Shown here piece after piece: positions 51,804-60,205 of a DNA stretch of 64,000 nt. Position 1 is the first letter of the stretch. Every line of letters starts with the position of its first letter. A program made the translations under genes and the position numbers. Origin of the DNA: Sulfuritalea sp. (GTDB taxonomy: Bacteria; Pseudomonadota; Gammaproteobacteria; Burkholderiales; Rhodocyclaceae); NCBI GenBank assembly GCA_030680805.1, contig JAUXUK010000003.1, positions 1 to 64,000 on the forward strand, given 5' to 3'. The notes under the pieces are model-generated. The model saw only the letters and a program-made list of their open reading frames with translations. It was not told where the DNA came from and did not search any database.

Positions 51804-52589
51804 TCAGCGATCGCGCCAAACCGGTTTGCGCTTTTCGAGGAACGCGGCCAGGCCTTCTTTCGCATCGTCGGTGGCCATCAGTTCCTTGAGGTAGATTTCT
51901 TCCGCGACGTCGAGCGCGGCGTCGAAGGGCTTGTCGCTCGCGGCGCGGATCGCCTTGCGCGTGCTGAGCAGCGCGGCACGACTCAGGGCCAGATAGGGAT
52001 CGACGAAGGTCTTGAGGTCGGCAGCGAATGTCTCCTTGGCGAACACGCGATTGACCAGGCCGATGCGCAGCGCCTCGTCGGCATCGATGTTATTGCCGCC
52101 CAGCAGCAGTTCCATCGCCCGTGCCGGCGGCACCAGACGCGGCAACAGCACCGCCGCGATCGGCGGGAACACCGCCAGCTTGATTTCCGGCTGGCCGAAC
52201 TTGGCGCCACCGGCCGCCACCAGCATGTCGCAGGCAATGGCCAGTTCCATGCCGCCACCGAGCGCGGCGCCATTCACCGCCGCCAGCGTCGGCATCGGCA
52301 TCCGGTTCAGCCGGCGAAAGATGCCGTGGAACACTTCGATCATCCGGTCCACCTTGTCCGGCGTATGGTCGGCCACTTCGACACCCGCCGAAAAGGCCTT
52401 CTCGCCGGCGCCGGTGATCATCAGCAGCTTGACGTCGCTTGCCGCGAGGCAGGCGTCCAGCGCGACATTGATTTCCTCCATCATCGGAATGTCGAGCACA
52501 TTGAATGGCGGCTTGTTGAGCGTCAGCGTTGCCAGCCCGCCTGCCACGCCGTAGGTGATGGTTTTGAAGTCGGTCACGAAGTCAGTCAT
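51804..52589 (-). CDS. bzdW: Cyclohexa-1,5-diene-1-carbonyl-CoA hydratase
   Basis: 261 residues from ATG 52589 (MTDFVTDFKTITYG), crotonase superfamily (Dch). It hydrates the product of benzoyl-CoA reductase to 6-hydroxycyclohex-1-ene-carbonyl-CoA. Visible features: TLNKPPFNVLDIPMMEEIN, GAGEKAFSAGVEVADHTP, and NGAALGGGMELAIACDM with the oxyanion-hole glycines. The ORF-track version starting at 52928 reads into bzdV. Confidence 0.93.
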   Translation of the reverse strand: MTDFVTDFKTITYGVAGGLATLTLNKPPFNVLDIPMMEEINVALDACLAASDVKLLMITGAGEKAFSAGVEVADHTPDKVDRMIEVFHGIFRRLNRMPMPTLAAVNGAALGGGMELAIACDMLVAAGGAKFGQPEIKLAVFPPIAAVLLPRLVPPARAMELLLGGNNIDADEALRIGLVNRVFAKETFAADLKTFVDPYLALSRAALLSTRKAIRAASDKPFDAALDVAEEIYLKELMATDDAKEGLAAFLEKRKPVWRDR

Positions 52590-52597
52590 TTGGGTTC

Positions 52598-55183
52598 CTA
52601 GAACAAGTCGTCCATTTCGTCGGCGCCGACGCCCGGGGGCATGCCGCCGTATTGCTGCATGTAGGCCTGCACCAACTGATTCTCGCGCTGACTGAAGAAG
52701 GGCGCGTCCTCCCAGACGAAGTACTTGGCGATATCCGCCTTGTCGAGCATGCCTTCGAGGCCTTCGCGCAGGTTCTCGACGCCCTTGATCGCCAGCACCT
52801 TCTTGTCGGCGTCGAGCAGTTGGTAGACACCGGATTCGGTCTGCACGCCGGCCACATTTTCGGCGGTCAGTTCCAGCCAGGCTTCGGGCGGCAGCACCAT
52901 ATCCTCGATCTTCGCCGCCAGATTGCATTTCAGGCAGCGCAGGGCTTCGGCACGGGCTGTCGCTTCATCAAAGCCGAGCTCGACCTCATCCCAGTTGTTG
53001 CGTTTCGCCGGATCGATGAAGATCGGATGCAGGCGCTTGCGAGTGTTGAAGCCCTCCTCGCGACCGATATGCGGATCGGTATCCCAGTCCGGCAGCAGCG
53101 TTTCCTCGATGTTGCCGTCGCCACCGAGGAAGGCATCCATCGCCGCGGCCGCCTTGCGGCCCTGCGCCACGGATTCGATCAGCGTCGAGGGGCCGAGCAC
53201 GCAATCGCCGCCGGCGTAGACGCCGGGCCGGCTGGTCAGCATGTTGTCCTCGCGCACCTGAACGCGGTTGTTCTTCGCCAGTTGCACGCCGTAGCCGGAA
53301 ATCTCTTCCGGACGCTGGCCAATGGCGGAGATGACCAGATCGACATCCTCGGTGAACTCGCTGCCGGCGATTTCCACCGGCCGGCGGCGACCCGACGCAT
53401 CCGGCTCGCCCAGTTGCATCTTGACGTAGGTGATCTTCAGCCGCGAACTGCCGCTGTCGTTGAGTTCGATCTTCTTCGGCGCCAGCAGGAAGCGCAGATT
53501 CACCTGTTCTTCGACGCAGCCCTGCACTTCATCGTCGCGGGCAGGCATTTCCTCCTGAGTGCGGCGATACACCATGTCGACCACTTCCGCGCCGAGACGA
53601 TGGGCCGAGCGCGCATTGTCGGTGGCGACGTTGCCGCCGCCGATTACCGCGACGCGCTTGCCGATCACGATCGCCGCATCGCCAGCGCCAGCGCTGTGCG
53701 TCCCGTTGGGAACTTTTCCGATCTTGCCCATGGTCGCGGCGCGCAGGAAGGTCGGGCTGTCGATGACGTTCGGCAGCGTGTCGCCGGGGATACCGAGCGG
53801 ATCACCACTTTGCGCGCCGATGGCAAGGAAGGTCGCATCAAAACCCTGCGCCTTCAGATCATCGACGTTCTCGATGCGTGTGTTGAAGCGGAATTCCACG
53901 CCCAGCTTTTCCACCTCGCTTACTTCCTGGTCGATCACGTCCAGCGGCACGCGGTAGGACGGAATGCCATAGCGCGCCATGCCACCGGCTGCAGGCAGGG
54001 CATCGAACACGGTGACTGCATGGCCCTTCTTGGCCAGGTAGTAGGCAGCAGTCAGCCCACCGGGACCGGCGCCAATCACTGCGGCCTTTTTCCCGGAGGG
54101 CGGCAGCTGCTTCGAATGCTTGCGCCACAGGCCGGTATCGTTGTCGGCGGCGATGCGCTTCAGGCTGCGGATCGACAGCGGATCGTCGAGATCCTTGCGC
54201 CGGCACGCCGACTCGCAGGGGCTGAAACAGGCGCGGCCGAGAATGCCGGGGAAGGGCAGCTTCTCGCGCACCACGGCGACCGCTTCGCCATACATTCCGA
54301 GGCCCACCAACTGCACGTAGCGCGGCACATCGATGCCGGCCGGACAGGTGGCCTTGCAAGGTACTTGCGTCTCTTCCTTGCGTGCCACGTCGAGCGTGCG
54401 ATCCATCAGGGCACCGGTCGGGCAGACGGTCACGCAGGCACTGCAGAACTTGCAGCCCGATTCGAGCAGCGTCGCTGCAATGGTGCCGACCCAGGTGCGG
54501 CCATCGGTATTCTTGACTTCCAGGCAGCCGACCCCGCGCACTTCGTTGCAGGCCACCAGGCAGCGCCGGCAGTCGATGCACAGGTTGTAGTCGCGATCGT
54601 AGAAGGGCTCGTCCTTGATCACCGGCAACTGGACGTGCTTGTAGTTCGGCGTCGTCGGCGGAATGCCGACGTAATCGGACACCTTGCGCAGTTCGCAACT
54701 GTTGAAGATCGAGCAGCAGCGCTGCTCGACCGGATTGCCGAAGGAACACGTGGTGCGGCTGCAGCCCTCGCGCTGCGGACAGGTCAGGCAGACATGGGGA
54801 TGCGTGCCGAGGGTCTTGGCGATGCGTTCCTTGCGCAGCTTGTCGATGGCCGGCGACGTGGTGGTAACGACCATGCCGGCTTCGACCGGAATCGAGCACG
54901 AGGTGCGCATGCCGGTCATGCCGGCAATTTCGACCACGCAGAGATTGCAGCCACTGTCACCGCCGCCGCGCTGGCAACCGGGCGGCAGATCGGGATGGGC
55001 GCACAGGGCCGGAATGTAGATGCCGGCTGCGGTGGCCGCGGACAACAGGGACACGCCCGCGGGCGCCTTGACCGCTTTGCCGTCGATGGTGATGCCGACG
55101 CCGGCCGCCGCGTCCGAATCGGACGCGCCGGGCGACTGGCGGGTTTTGTACCATCTGATTTCGGACGTCTGTACGGCCTGCAT
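52598..55183 (-). CDS. bzdV: BzdV: multidomain ferredoxin:NAD(P) oxidoreductase-like protein
   Basis: 861 residues. The order is a [2Fe-2S] NADH-dehydrogenase-type domain (CQRGGGDSGCNLC) with a second Cys cluster (CLTCPQREGC), two 4Fe-4S motifs (CIDCRRCLVACNE and CKFCSACVTVCP), and then a GltD-like flavin oxidoreductase with two Rossmann folds: AVIGAGPGGLTAAYYLA (about 370) and AVIGGGNVATD (about 512). The final part carries CLKCN and a helical tail. In the family it is proposed to regenerate reduced ferredoxin for benzoyl-CoA reductase. An in-frame, repeat-like segment (SAGAGDAAIVIG) precedes the second Rossmann fold. Confidence 0.93.
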   Translation of the reverse strand: MQAVQTSEIRWYKTRQSPGASDSDAAAGVGITIDGKAVKAPAGVSLLSAATAAGIYIPALCAHPDLPPGCQRGGGDSGCNLCVVEIAGMTGMRTSCSIPVEAGMVVTTTSPAIDKLRKERIAKTLGTHPHVCLTCPQREGCSRTTCSFGNPVEQRCCSIFNSCELRKVSDYVGIPPTTPNYKHVQLPVIKDEPFYDRDYNLCIDCRRCLVACNEVRGVGCLEVKNTDGRTWVGTIAATLLESGCKFCSACVTVCPTGALMDRTLDVARKEETQVPCKATCPAGIDVPRYVQLVGLGMYGEAVAVVREKLPFPGILGRACFSPCESACRRKDLDDPLSIRSLKRIAADNDTGLWRKHSKQLPPSGKKAAVIGAGPGGLTAAYYLAKKGHAVTVFDALPAAGGMARYGIPSYRVPLDVIDQEVSEVEKLGVEFRFNTRIENVDDLKAQGFDATFLAIGAQSGDPLGIPGDTLPNVIDSPTFLRAATMGKIGKVPNGTHSAGAGDAAIVIGKRVAVIGGGNVATDNARSAHRLGAEVVDMVYRRTQEEMPARDDEVQGCVEEQVNLRFLLAPKKIELNDSGSSRLKITYVKMQLGEPDASGRRRPVEIAGSEFTEDVDLVISAIGQRPEEISGYGVQLAKNNRVQVREDNMLTSRPGVYAGGDCVLGPSTLIESVAQGRKAAAAMDAFLGGDGNIEETLLPDWDTDPHIGREEGFNTRKRLHPIFIDPAKRNNWDEVELGFDEATARAEALRCLKCNLAAKIEDMVLPPEAWLELTAENVAGVQTESGVYQLLDADKKVLAIKGVENLREGLEGMLDKADIAKYFVWEDAPFFSQRENQLVQAYMQQYGGMPPGVGADEMDDLF
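53671..53696 (+). repeat. Dispersed 26-bp element, degenerate copy inside bzdV
   Basis: TCGCCGCATCGCCAGCGCC is identical to the first 19 bases of the hsdR copy at 17797; the last seven bases differ. It encodes GAGDAA of BzdV, just before the Rossmann fold. Confidence 0.5.
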
Positions 55184-55201
55184 AGGTCCCCCTCGATCTC
55201 G

Positions 55202-55831
55202 CTATGACCGGCTGTAGGGCGCGTAGTACGCGCCCCGGCAAGCACCGGCCCTTACTGCCGCAATAAAGCTGTCCATGTCATGCACCGGCTGCGAAAACTC
55301 CGTCGCGCACCGCCCTACCGCCACCACCTTGTGGCAATCGCTGCCACCCAGTGTCGGCAGTCCCAGATGCTGCGACGCCGAAATTGCCAGATCGTTGTCA
55401 CTGTCGGCATTGCCGCCGTTATGCGATTCGACGGCCGCGATGCCCTGCAACTCCAGCAATCCTTCAAGCAGGCTGGACAGCCCGATCTCGCGAAAGGGAT
55501 GGGCGGGTGCGCAGATGCCACCAAGTGAATTGACGCGTTCGATCACTTCCTCCAGCGGCAGATAGCTGTCGCGATTCCATATGTTCCAGCTGTCATCGAC
55601 CACTCCGTACGCCAGCAGGTGCCCTCTATCCGTCGCGATCTCGACGCCACGCAGGACCAGCAGGCCCTCTTCGCGGCCGATGCGCTCTACCGGCTCCGAC
55701 GCCTCGTAGGAATAGTGCTCGGTGATGCAGACGCCATCGAGGCCCAGTTCCTTCGCGCGCCGGATCAGGTCAAGCGGCTCGAGCCAGTTGTCGTACGAGT
55801 GCTTCGTATGGCAATGGGTGTCTATCCACAT
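55202..55831 (-). CDS. bzdU: PHP-domain protein BzdU
   Basis: 209 residues, polymerase-and-histidinol-phosphatase metal hydrolase fold: MWIDTHCHTKHSYDN, GVCITEHYSYE, AHPFREIG and GGSDCHKV. Such domains are phosphoesterases or nucleases; its role in benzoate metabolism is not known. Position is between bzdT and bzdV as in the Azoarcus-type operon, where bzdS, bzdT and bzdU have no assigned step. Confidence 0.85.
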   Translation of the reverse strand: MWIDTHCHTKHSYDNWLEPLDLIRRAKELGLDGVCITEHYSYEASEPVERIGREEGLLVLRGVEIATDRGHLLAYGVVDDSWNIWNRDSYLPLEEVIERVNSLGGICAPAHPFREIGLSSLLEGLLELQGIAAVESHNGGNADSDNDLAISASQHLGLPTLGGSDCHKVVAVGRCATEFSQPVHDMDSFIAAVRAGACRGAYYAPYSRS

Positions 55832-55865
55832 GGCAGCGCCTTGTCCGCGACCTCAAAGCAGGCTC

Positions 55866-56318
55866 TCAGGGCAGCTCATACTCTAGGTTGATGCGCTTCG
55901 AAGGCACAAACTTGTTGCGCGAGAAGAATTTTTCCAGCGCGAAGTCGTCCCAGTTCACCAGCGTATAGACCTTCTTCACCCCGGCGGCCTTCATGTTCAT
56001 CATGAACTGGTCCAGCATTTCGGCGGCGACGCCGAACTTGCGGAAATCCGGATGAACACCCAGCGTGTCGATCGTCGCCGTGGCGTCGGCAATACCGAAT
56101 TCACCGAAGAACACGTAACCCATCACGAAGCCGACCACCTTGCCGTCGATCTCGCAGACGATCGAGGTATTGACGTTGGCATTCTTGTTCAGGATGCCCG
56201 CAATCTTGCGCTCGTAGTACTCGCGGCGCGGCTCGCCGGACGCGAACGCGTCGATGGCGACGATGGCATCCAGATCCCCCAGGCGCAGTACGCGCATTAC
56301 TCTATTTTGATTCGCCAT
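55866..56318 (-). CDS. bzdT: GNAT-family acetyltransferase BzdT
   Basis: 150 residues. GNAT features: VGFVMGYVFFGEFGIADATATIDTLGVHPDFRKFGVAAEML (acetyl-CoA site with R/G-x-G/A-like RKFGVA) and the late FALEKFFSRNKF. It would acetylate a protein or small molecule; the substrate is unknown. The gene sits 11 bp after bzdS and 34 bp before bzdU. Confidence 0.85.
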   Translation of the reverse strand: MANQNRVMRVLRLGDLDAIVAIDAFASGEPRREYYERKIAGILNKNANVNTSIVCEIDGKVVGFVMGYVFFGEFGIADATATIDTLGVHPDFRKFGVAAEMLDQFMMNMKAAGVKKVYTLVNWDDFALEKFFSRNKFVPSKRINLEYELP

Positions 56319-56329
56319 TTCATTCCTCC

Positions 56330-56626
56330 TTAATCAAACAATTCGTCATCGCCGGCCGGCTCGCTGCGCTTGCGCACATACACCGTTCCATACATGAAAC
56401 CCATTCCCTGCCCCGCATCGAAGCAGGTAGTGCAGCCGCTGTCGCCTTCTGTCTTGAACTCCTCGACATGGACCTCGAAGCCCATCGCCTTGTAGTTCTG
56501 CACGATCTCCGACAGGCGCGGCTCGCCGATGGTGGTCTGGCGCACCCAGCCGTCCTTGAGCAAGGCATCCTCGGGACTGATGACCTTGGCCTGGGCGATG
56601 GGAATTACACGCCGCGTTTCTGCCAT
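56330..56626 (-). CDS. bzdS: BzdS: small conserved protein with a Cys pair
   Basis: 98 residues from ATG 56626 (MAETRRVIPIAQAKVIS); the long ORF of the track reads through bzdM. C-terminal DSGCTTCFDAGQGMGFMYG holds a CTTC pair that might bind a metal or cluster. Function unknown. In Azoarcus-type operons bzdS follows bzdM as here. Confidence 0.75.
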   Translation of the reverse strand: MAETRRVIPIAQAKVISPEDALLKDGWVRQTTIGEPRLSEIVQNYKAMGFEVHVEEFKTEGDSGCTTCFDAGQGMGFMYGTVYVRKRSEPAGDDELFD

Positions 56627-56642
56627 CGGAATCACTCCGTGC

Positions 56643-56927
56643 CTACCACGAATGCTTGATCGCGCCCGGCGTGCAGGCAGCGATGCAGGGCAGGCTGCTG
56701 TAGCCGCCCGCGGGCTTGCACTCGGAGCAGTCGTAGGCGAGCGTGCGGCAGTTGGGCTTTTTGATCCAGGCCACTTCGTCGTCGTAGTCGTCGGTGATGA
56801 TTTCAAACATCTGCTTCGGACACGCCGTCAGGCAGGCGCGCTCGGCCGTGCAGCCGATGCACTTGTCGGTATCGATGCTGATGTAGTACTCACCGGAACC
56901 GTCTTTGTAACCGTAGTTGGCGATCAT
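56643..56927 (-). CDS. bzdM: 2[4Fe-4S] ferredoxin BzdM
   Basis: 94 residues with two clusters: DKCIGCTAERACLTACP and CSECKPAGGYSSLPCIAACTP. It donates low-potential electrons to benzoyl-CoA reductase. The spacing within the first motif (C-x2-C-x5-C-x3-C) is longer than in simple clostridial ferredoxins, as seen in the Thauera/Azoarcus electron donor. It lies 35 bp downstream of bzdQ. Confidence 0.92.
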   Translation of the reverse strand: MIANYGYKDGSGEYYISIDTDKCIGCTAERACLTACPKQMFEIITDDYDDEVAWIKKPNCRTLAYDCSECKPAGGYSSLPCIAACTPGAIKHSW

Positions 56928-56962
56928 GTCTTGCTCCTTCTCTCAGGGCACGCGGGAGGCTA

Positions 56963-57868
56963 TCAGGCAGCAGCAGCTTTCTTCGACATCAGCGTGTAGC
57001 CGAACAGCGCGGCGCCCAGGGCGCCGGCGATCTGGCTGTCGATCTTGGTTTCCATCGCCTTGATGCCGAGCAGCTTTTCGATGCGCTTGACGACGCCAGG
57101 ATTCTTGGCGATGCCGCCGGTGATGAAGAAGCCTTCCTCGACGTTGATCCGCTCCAGCAGGGACACTACGCGCTCGGCCATGGCCTGGCAATACGCCGCG
57201 ATCACCTTGTTCTTGGTGTAGCCGGCCTTGAGCAGGCCCAGCGCCTCGGACTTGGCGAACACCACGCAGACCGACGACACGGCATCCGGCTCGACATCGA
57301 CGTCGAAGGAACGCGGGCCGAGTTCGGCGATCGGTATCTGCATGAGGTCGGAGATGACTTCCATGCCGCGACCGGTGCCGGCCGCGCATTTATCGTTCAT
57401 CAGGAAGTTGGTGACCTTGCCTTTTTCGTCGCAATGGATGGCCTTGCAGTCCTGGCCGCCCATGTCGAGGATGGTGCGCACGCTGTTGCCGCCCATGTAG
57501 TTGGCGCCGCGGGCATGGCAGGCGATTTCGGTAATCGCCTTGTGCGCAAAGGGCACGTTGACGCGACCGTAGCCGGTGCCGACGACGTAGTGGATGTCTT
57601 CCAGCTTCATGCCGCACTTGTCCATCACGCCTTGCAGGGCGTTGGTCGCCGAATCCGGCGAATTGTTGCCGGTGCGCATGCTGTTGAAGCCGTACAGCTC
57701 TCCATCGACCACCAGCACCGCCTGCGACGACACCGAACCAACGTCAATGCCGCAGGTGATGATCTTGGCGGTCTTCCAGTCCTTGGTCTCGTCGACCCAA
57801 GTGTTTTCCTGCCAGCGCCAGAATTCCTTCTTCTCCGGTACGGTTTCAGCTACCACTTCTGCATTCAT
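56963..57868 (-). CDS. bzdQ: Benzoyl-CoA reductase ATPase subunit BzdQ
   Basis: 301 residues from ATG 57868 (MNAEVVAETVPEKKEFWRW). ASKHA-fold ATPase with bridging [4Fe-4S] cluster, as in 2-hydroxyacyl-CoA dehydratase activators: GIDVGSVSSQAVL (phosphate 1), ILDMGGQDCKA (phosphate 2) and MNDKCAAGTGRGMEV with the cluster cysteine. It couples ATP hydrolysis to electron transfer into the catalytic BzdNO subunits. Confidence 0.93.
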   Translation of the reverse strand: MNAEVVAETVPEKKEFWRWQENTWVDETKDWKTAKIITCGIDVGSVSSQAVLVVDGELYGFNSMRTGNNSPDSATNALQGVMDKCGMKLEDIHYVVGTGYGRVNVPFAHKAITEIACHARGANYMGGNSVRTILDMGGQDCKAIHCDEKGKVTNFLMNDKCAAGTGRGMEVISDLMQIPIAELGPRSFDVDVEPDAVSSVCVVFAKSEALGLLKAGYTKNKVIAAYCQAMAERVVSLLERINVEEGFFITGGIAKNPGVVKRIEKLLGIKAMETKIDSQIAGALGAALFGYTLMSKKAAAA

Positions 57869-57893
57869 GTTTTCGCTCCTATTCCGTAGGGGT

Positions 57894-58703
57894 TCAATGC
57901 TGGCGCTCGGCGGCAATCATCGCGCAACCCAGCGCGCTGATGTACTCCGGCATGTCAGGCAGGGAAATCGTGTCGACGCCCATGGCGCCCTTCAGGGACT
58001 GAACAAAGCCGGCGTTATGCACCATGCCACCGATCAGCACCACTTCGCCTTCGATGCCGACGCGGCGCACCATGGCGCAGACCCGGCTGGCGACGGCATC
58101 GAGCACGGCCTTGGCGATGTCGTTCTTCGGCGTCGCCGAATGGATCAGCGATACCACCTCGGACTCGGCGAACACCGTGCACTGCGCATTCATCGGGATC
58201 GACTTGTCGGACTTGAGACTCGCCTCGCCGAACTCCTTGAGCGTCATCTGCAAAGCACGCGACATCGCCTCGGCGAATGAACCCGCGCCGGCAGCGCACT
58301 TCTCGTTGCCGGCAAAGTCGATCGCGCGACCTTCGGCATCGGTCTTCATGCCGCGACCTTCCTCGGCGCCGACATCGACCACGGTGCGCGCCTGCGGATA
58401 CATGAATACCGCGCCCTTGGCACCGGCTGTCATTTCAGTGATGCCTTCGGCGGCGAATGCCACCTGCTTGCGGCCGGCACCGGTAGCAAATACAACCTTG
58501 ACGTCGTCACGCTTCAGACCGGCCCCAGCCAGGGCTTCGTTGTAGGCTTTGTCGGCGGCGACGTCCTGATCGAGGTCGCCCGGCATCATGATGTGCACTT
58601 TCTTCACGCCGTACTTCAGCTGCGGCGCACCATCCACATTGAGCTCCTCGAGCAGCACCACCTTGATGCTGCGGGACCCCATATCGATTCCAGCGGTAAT
58701 CAT
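57894..58703 (-). CDS. bzdP: Benzoyl-CoA reductase ATPase subunit BzdP
   Basis: 269 residues from ATG 58703 (MITAGIDMGSRSIKVVLLE), the second ATPase of the reductase. Phosphate motifs are GIDMGSRSIK and VVDVGAEEGRGMK, with the cluster cysteine in NEKCAAGAGSFAEAM. Upstream frame codons in the ORF track (LDSGFRRND) derive from a repeat and are not coding. The 173-bp gap to bzdO carries an inverted pair of ATTCCGGC repeats. Confidence 0.92.
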   Translation of the reverse strand: MITAGIDMGSRSIKVVLLEELNVDGAPQLKYGVKKVHIMMPGDLDQDVAADKAYNEALAGAGLKRDDVKVVFATGAGRKQVAFAAEGITEMTAGAKGAVFMYPQARTVVDVGAEEGRGMKTDAEGRAIDFAGNEKCAAGAGSFAEAMSRALQMTLKEFGEASLKSDKSIPMNAQCTVFAESEVVSLIHSATPKNDIAKAVLDAVASRVCAMVRRVGIEGEVVLIGGMVHNAGFVQSLKGAMGVDTISLPDMPEYISALGCAMIAAERQH

Positions 58704-58730
58704 TGTTGATTCCTCCTGTAGATTCAGTTT

Positions 58731-58803
58731 GTCATTCCGGCGGAAGCCGGAATCCAGCAAGCCGACCGAAAACCTCCTGGATTCCGGCTTTCGCCGGAAT
58801 GAC
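58731..58803. repeat. Inverted pair of ATTCCGGC...GCCGGAAT repeats between bzdO and bzdP
   Basis: Two copies, 58731-58757 and 58777-58803, face each other over 19 bp (GTCATTCCGGCGGAAGCCGG and its mirror). They can fold into a long stem. Same family as the repeats inside hsdR. Confidence 0.85.
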
Positions 58804-58876
58804 GGATTGGGATGGCGGCTGCCAGCTGAGTTTCGTGGTCAATCATGCTTGCCAAATAAGTCAGTGGTTATAACAG

Positions 58877-60187
58877 TTACGCAGCCTGACGACGCAAGCC
58901 AAGCTGTTCCATGAAGGCATCGACCCGTGCCTGCGTGCGCACTTCGTCGAACTCGCGTTCGTCGCCCATGTTGCCTTCGAAGGTCATGATCGGAACACCG
59001 GCCTTGGCGATGCCGCCGCGGTTTTCCATGATGCCGAGACTCAGGCCTTCGCAGCCGCGGTTCAGGTGCAGCATGACGCCGTCGACCTGCCATTCCTTGA
59101 CGATGCGCAGCATCATCTCGGTTTTCAGGCGCGGATCGAAGAAGTGCTGCCACTGCGGCTTGGACAGGTTCCAGTCGGCGTAGAGGCGCAGGATCTGATC
59201 GCGGGTATTCATCTCGATGCCCTTTTCCCAAGGCAGCGAACGACCGCCCCAGCTGCCGTCCGGCTTGTCTTCCCAGATGCCTTCCAACGCAAAGGTGTAG
59301 AGCGAGCCGATCGACACCGCACCGTAGGTTTCGAGGTAGCGGAAGATCTTGAGGAAGGACCAGGGCGGCTGCGTATCGGACATCATGCGGCACTTCTCGT
59401 TCGGCACGGCGGCGATACCGCGCGCGACGCGATCCTTGACCTCGTCGTAAAGCTCGTCGTAGAAGTCGGCGCACCACTGCGATGACTTCGACAGCGTAGC
59501 CAGCACGTACAGCGAGTACATGGTCTTCTCGTCGAGCGGCGCCGGCTTGACCTTGTTCAGGGCGCAGATGTCGGCCCAGCGGCTGGTCGAACGCATCTCG
59601 TTCTTGACCGCCTTGAGGAACTTCTCGTCGTCGAAGGTGCGGCCTGTCGACTTCTCGAGGAACTCGATGCCGTCGTGCAACTGGTTGGTGACGTAGTCGA
59701 GGCGCGCCGCGTTCATGTCCTTGTAGGGACCGACGCCGACGTCCAGGTAAAACTGCGGTATCTGTTCTTCCTTGGCGACGTGCTGGTACCACTTGGAGTG
59801 GGAGCAGCAGATCTGCGTCTGGAAAATGAAGTCGGCCTTGGGGAACTTGCCGCCATACAGATACTTGTCGAGGTGCATGCCACCCCAGTAGATGCGCATG
59901 TAGGAGCACAGGTCGCGGGCAAAGCCCACTGACTCGGCGGCATCCATGCATTCCTTGGCGAATTTCTTGTCGTGCGCAACAGCGGCGGCGTAAGGCTCGC
60001 CGGTCAGCGAATAGACGTCGTCGCCGAGGCCGGCCGGCAGCGCGTCCAGCGCCCAGGCCGAGCCGGACCAGCGCAGGCCGCCGTTGTCCTTGGCCGTCGC
60101 GTAGTTCTTGTAGTACTGCTCACGCAGTTGCTTGGCCTTGCCCCACAGCTTGAGGGATTCGGTCGGATACTTGTTCGGTGCATTCAT
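58877..60187 (-). CDS. bzdO: Benzoyl-CoA reductase catalytic subunit BzdO
   Basis: 436 residues, member of the HgdB/BcrB family. Cysteines at [21 protein letters not shown] and the later NRGCEGLS region supply cluster ligands; [19 protein letters not shown] begins the protein. With BzdN it binds benzoyl-CoA and performs the two-electron ring reduction. It starts 18 bp after bzdN. Confidence 0.94.
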   Translation of the reverse strand: MNAPNKYPTESLKLWGKAKQLREQYYKNYATAKDNGGLRWSGSAWALDALPAGLGDDVYSLTGEPYAAAVAHDKKFAKECMDAAESVGFARDLCSYMRIYWGGMHLDKYLYGGKFPKADFIFQTQICCSHSKWYQHVAKEEQIPQFYLDVGVGPYKDMNAARLDYVTNQLHDGIEFLEKSTGRTFDDEKFLKAVKNEMRSTSRWADICALNKVKPAPLDEKTMYSLYVLATLSKSSQWCADFYDELYDEVKDRVARGIAAVPNEKCRMMSDTQPPWSFLKIFRYLETYGAVSIGSLYTFALEGIWEDKPDGSWGGRSLPWEKGIEMNTRDQILRLYADWNLSKPQWQHFFDPRLKTEMMLRIVKEWQVDGVMLHLNRGCEGLSLGIMENRGGIAKAGVPIMTFEGNMGDEREFDEVRTQARVDAFMEQLGLRRQAA

Positions 60188-60205
60188 CGTTCTCTCCCGT
60201 CAGTT

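Noticed and set aside
52652-55207. 851-residue plus-strand ORF opposite bzdV, and the 776-residue minus-strand ORF opposite the AOR gene (33956-36286)
   Set aside because: Both are long because GC-rich coding DNA leaves few stops in the complementary frame. Their sequences are rich in H, R, G and A with no motif, while the other strand encodes complete enzymes with catalytic residues.
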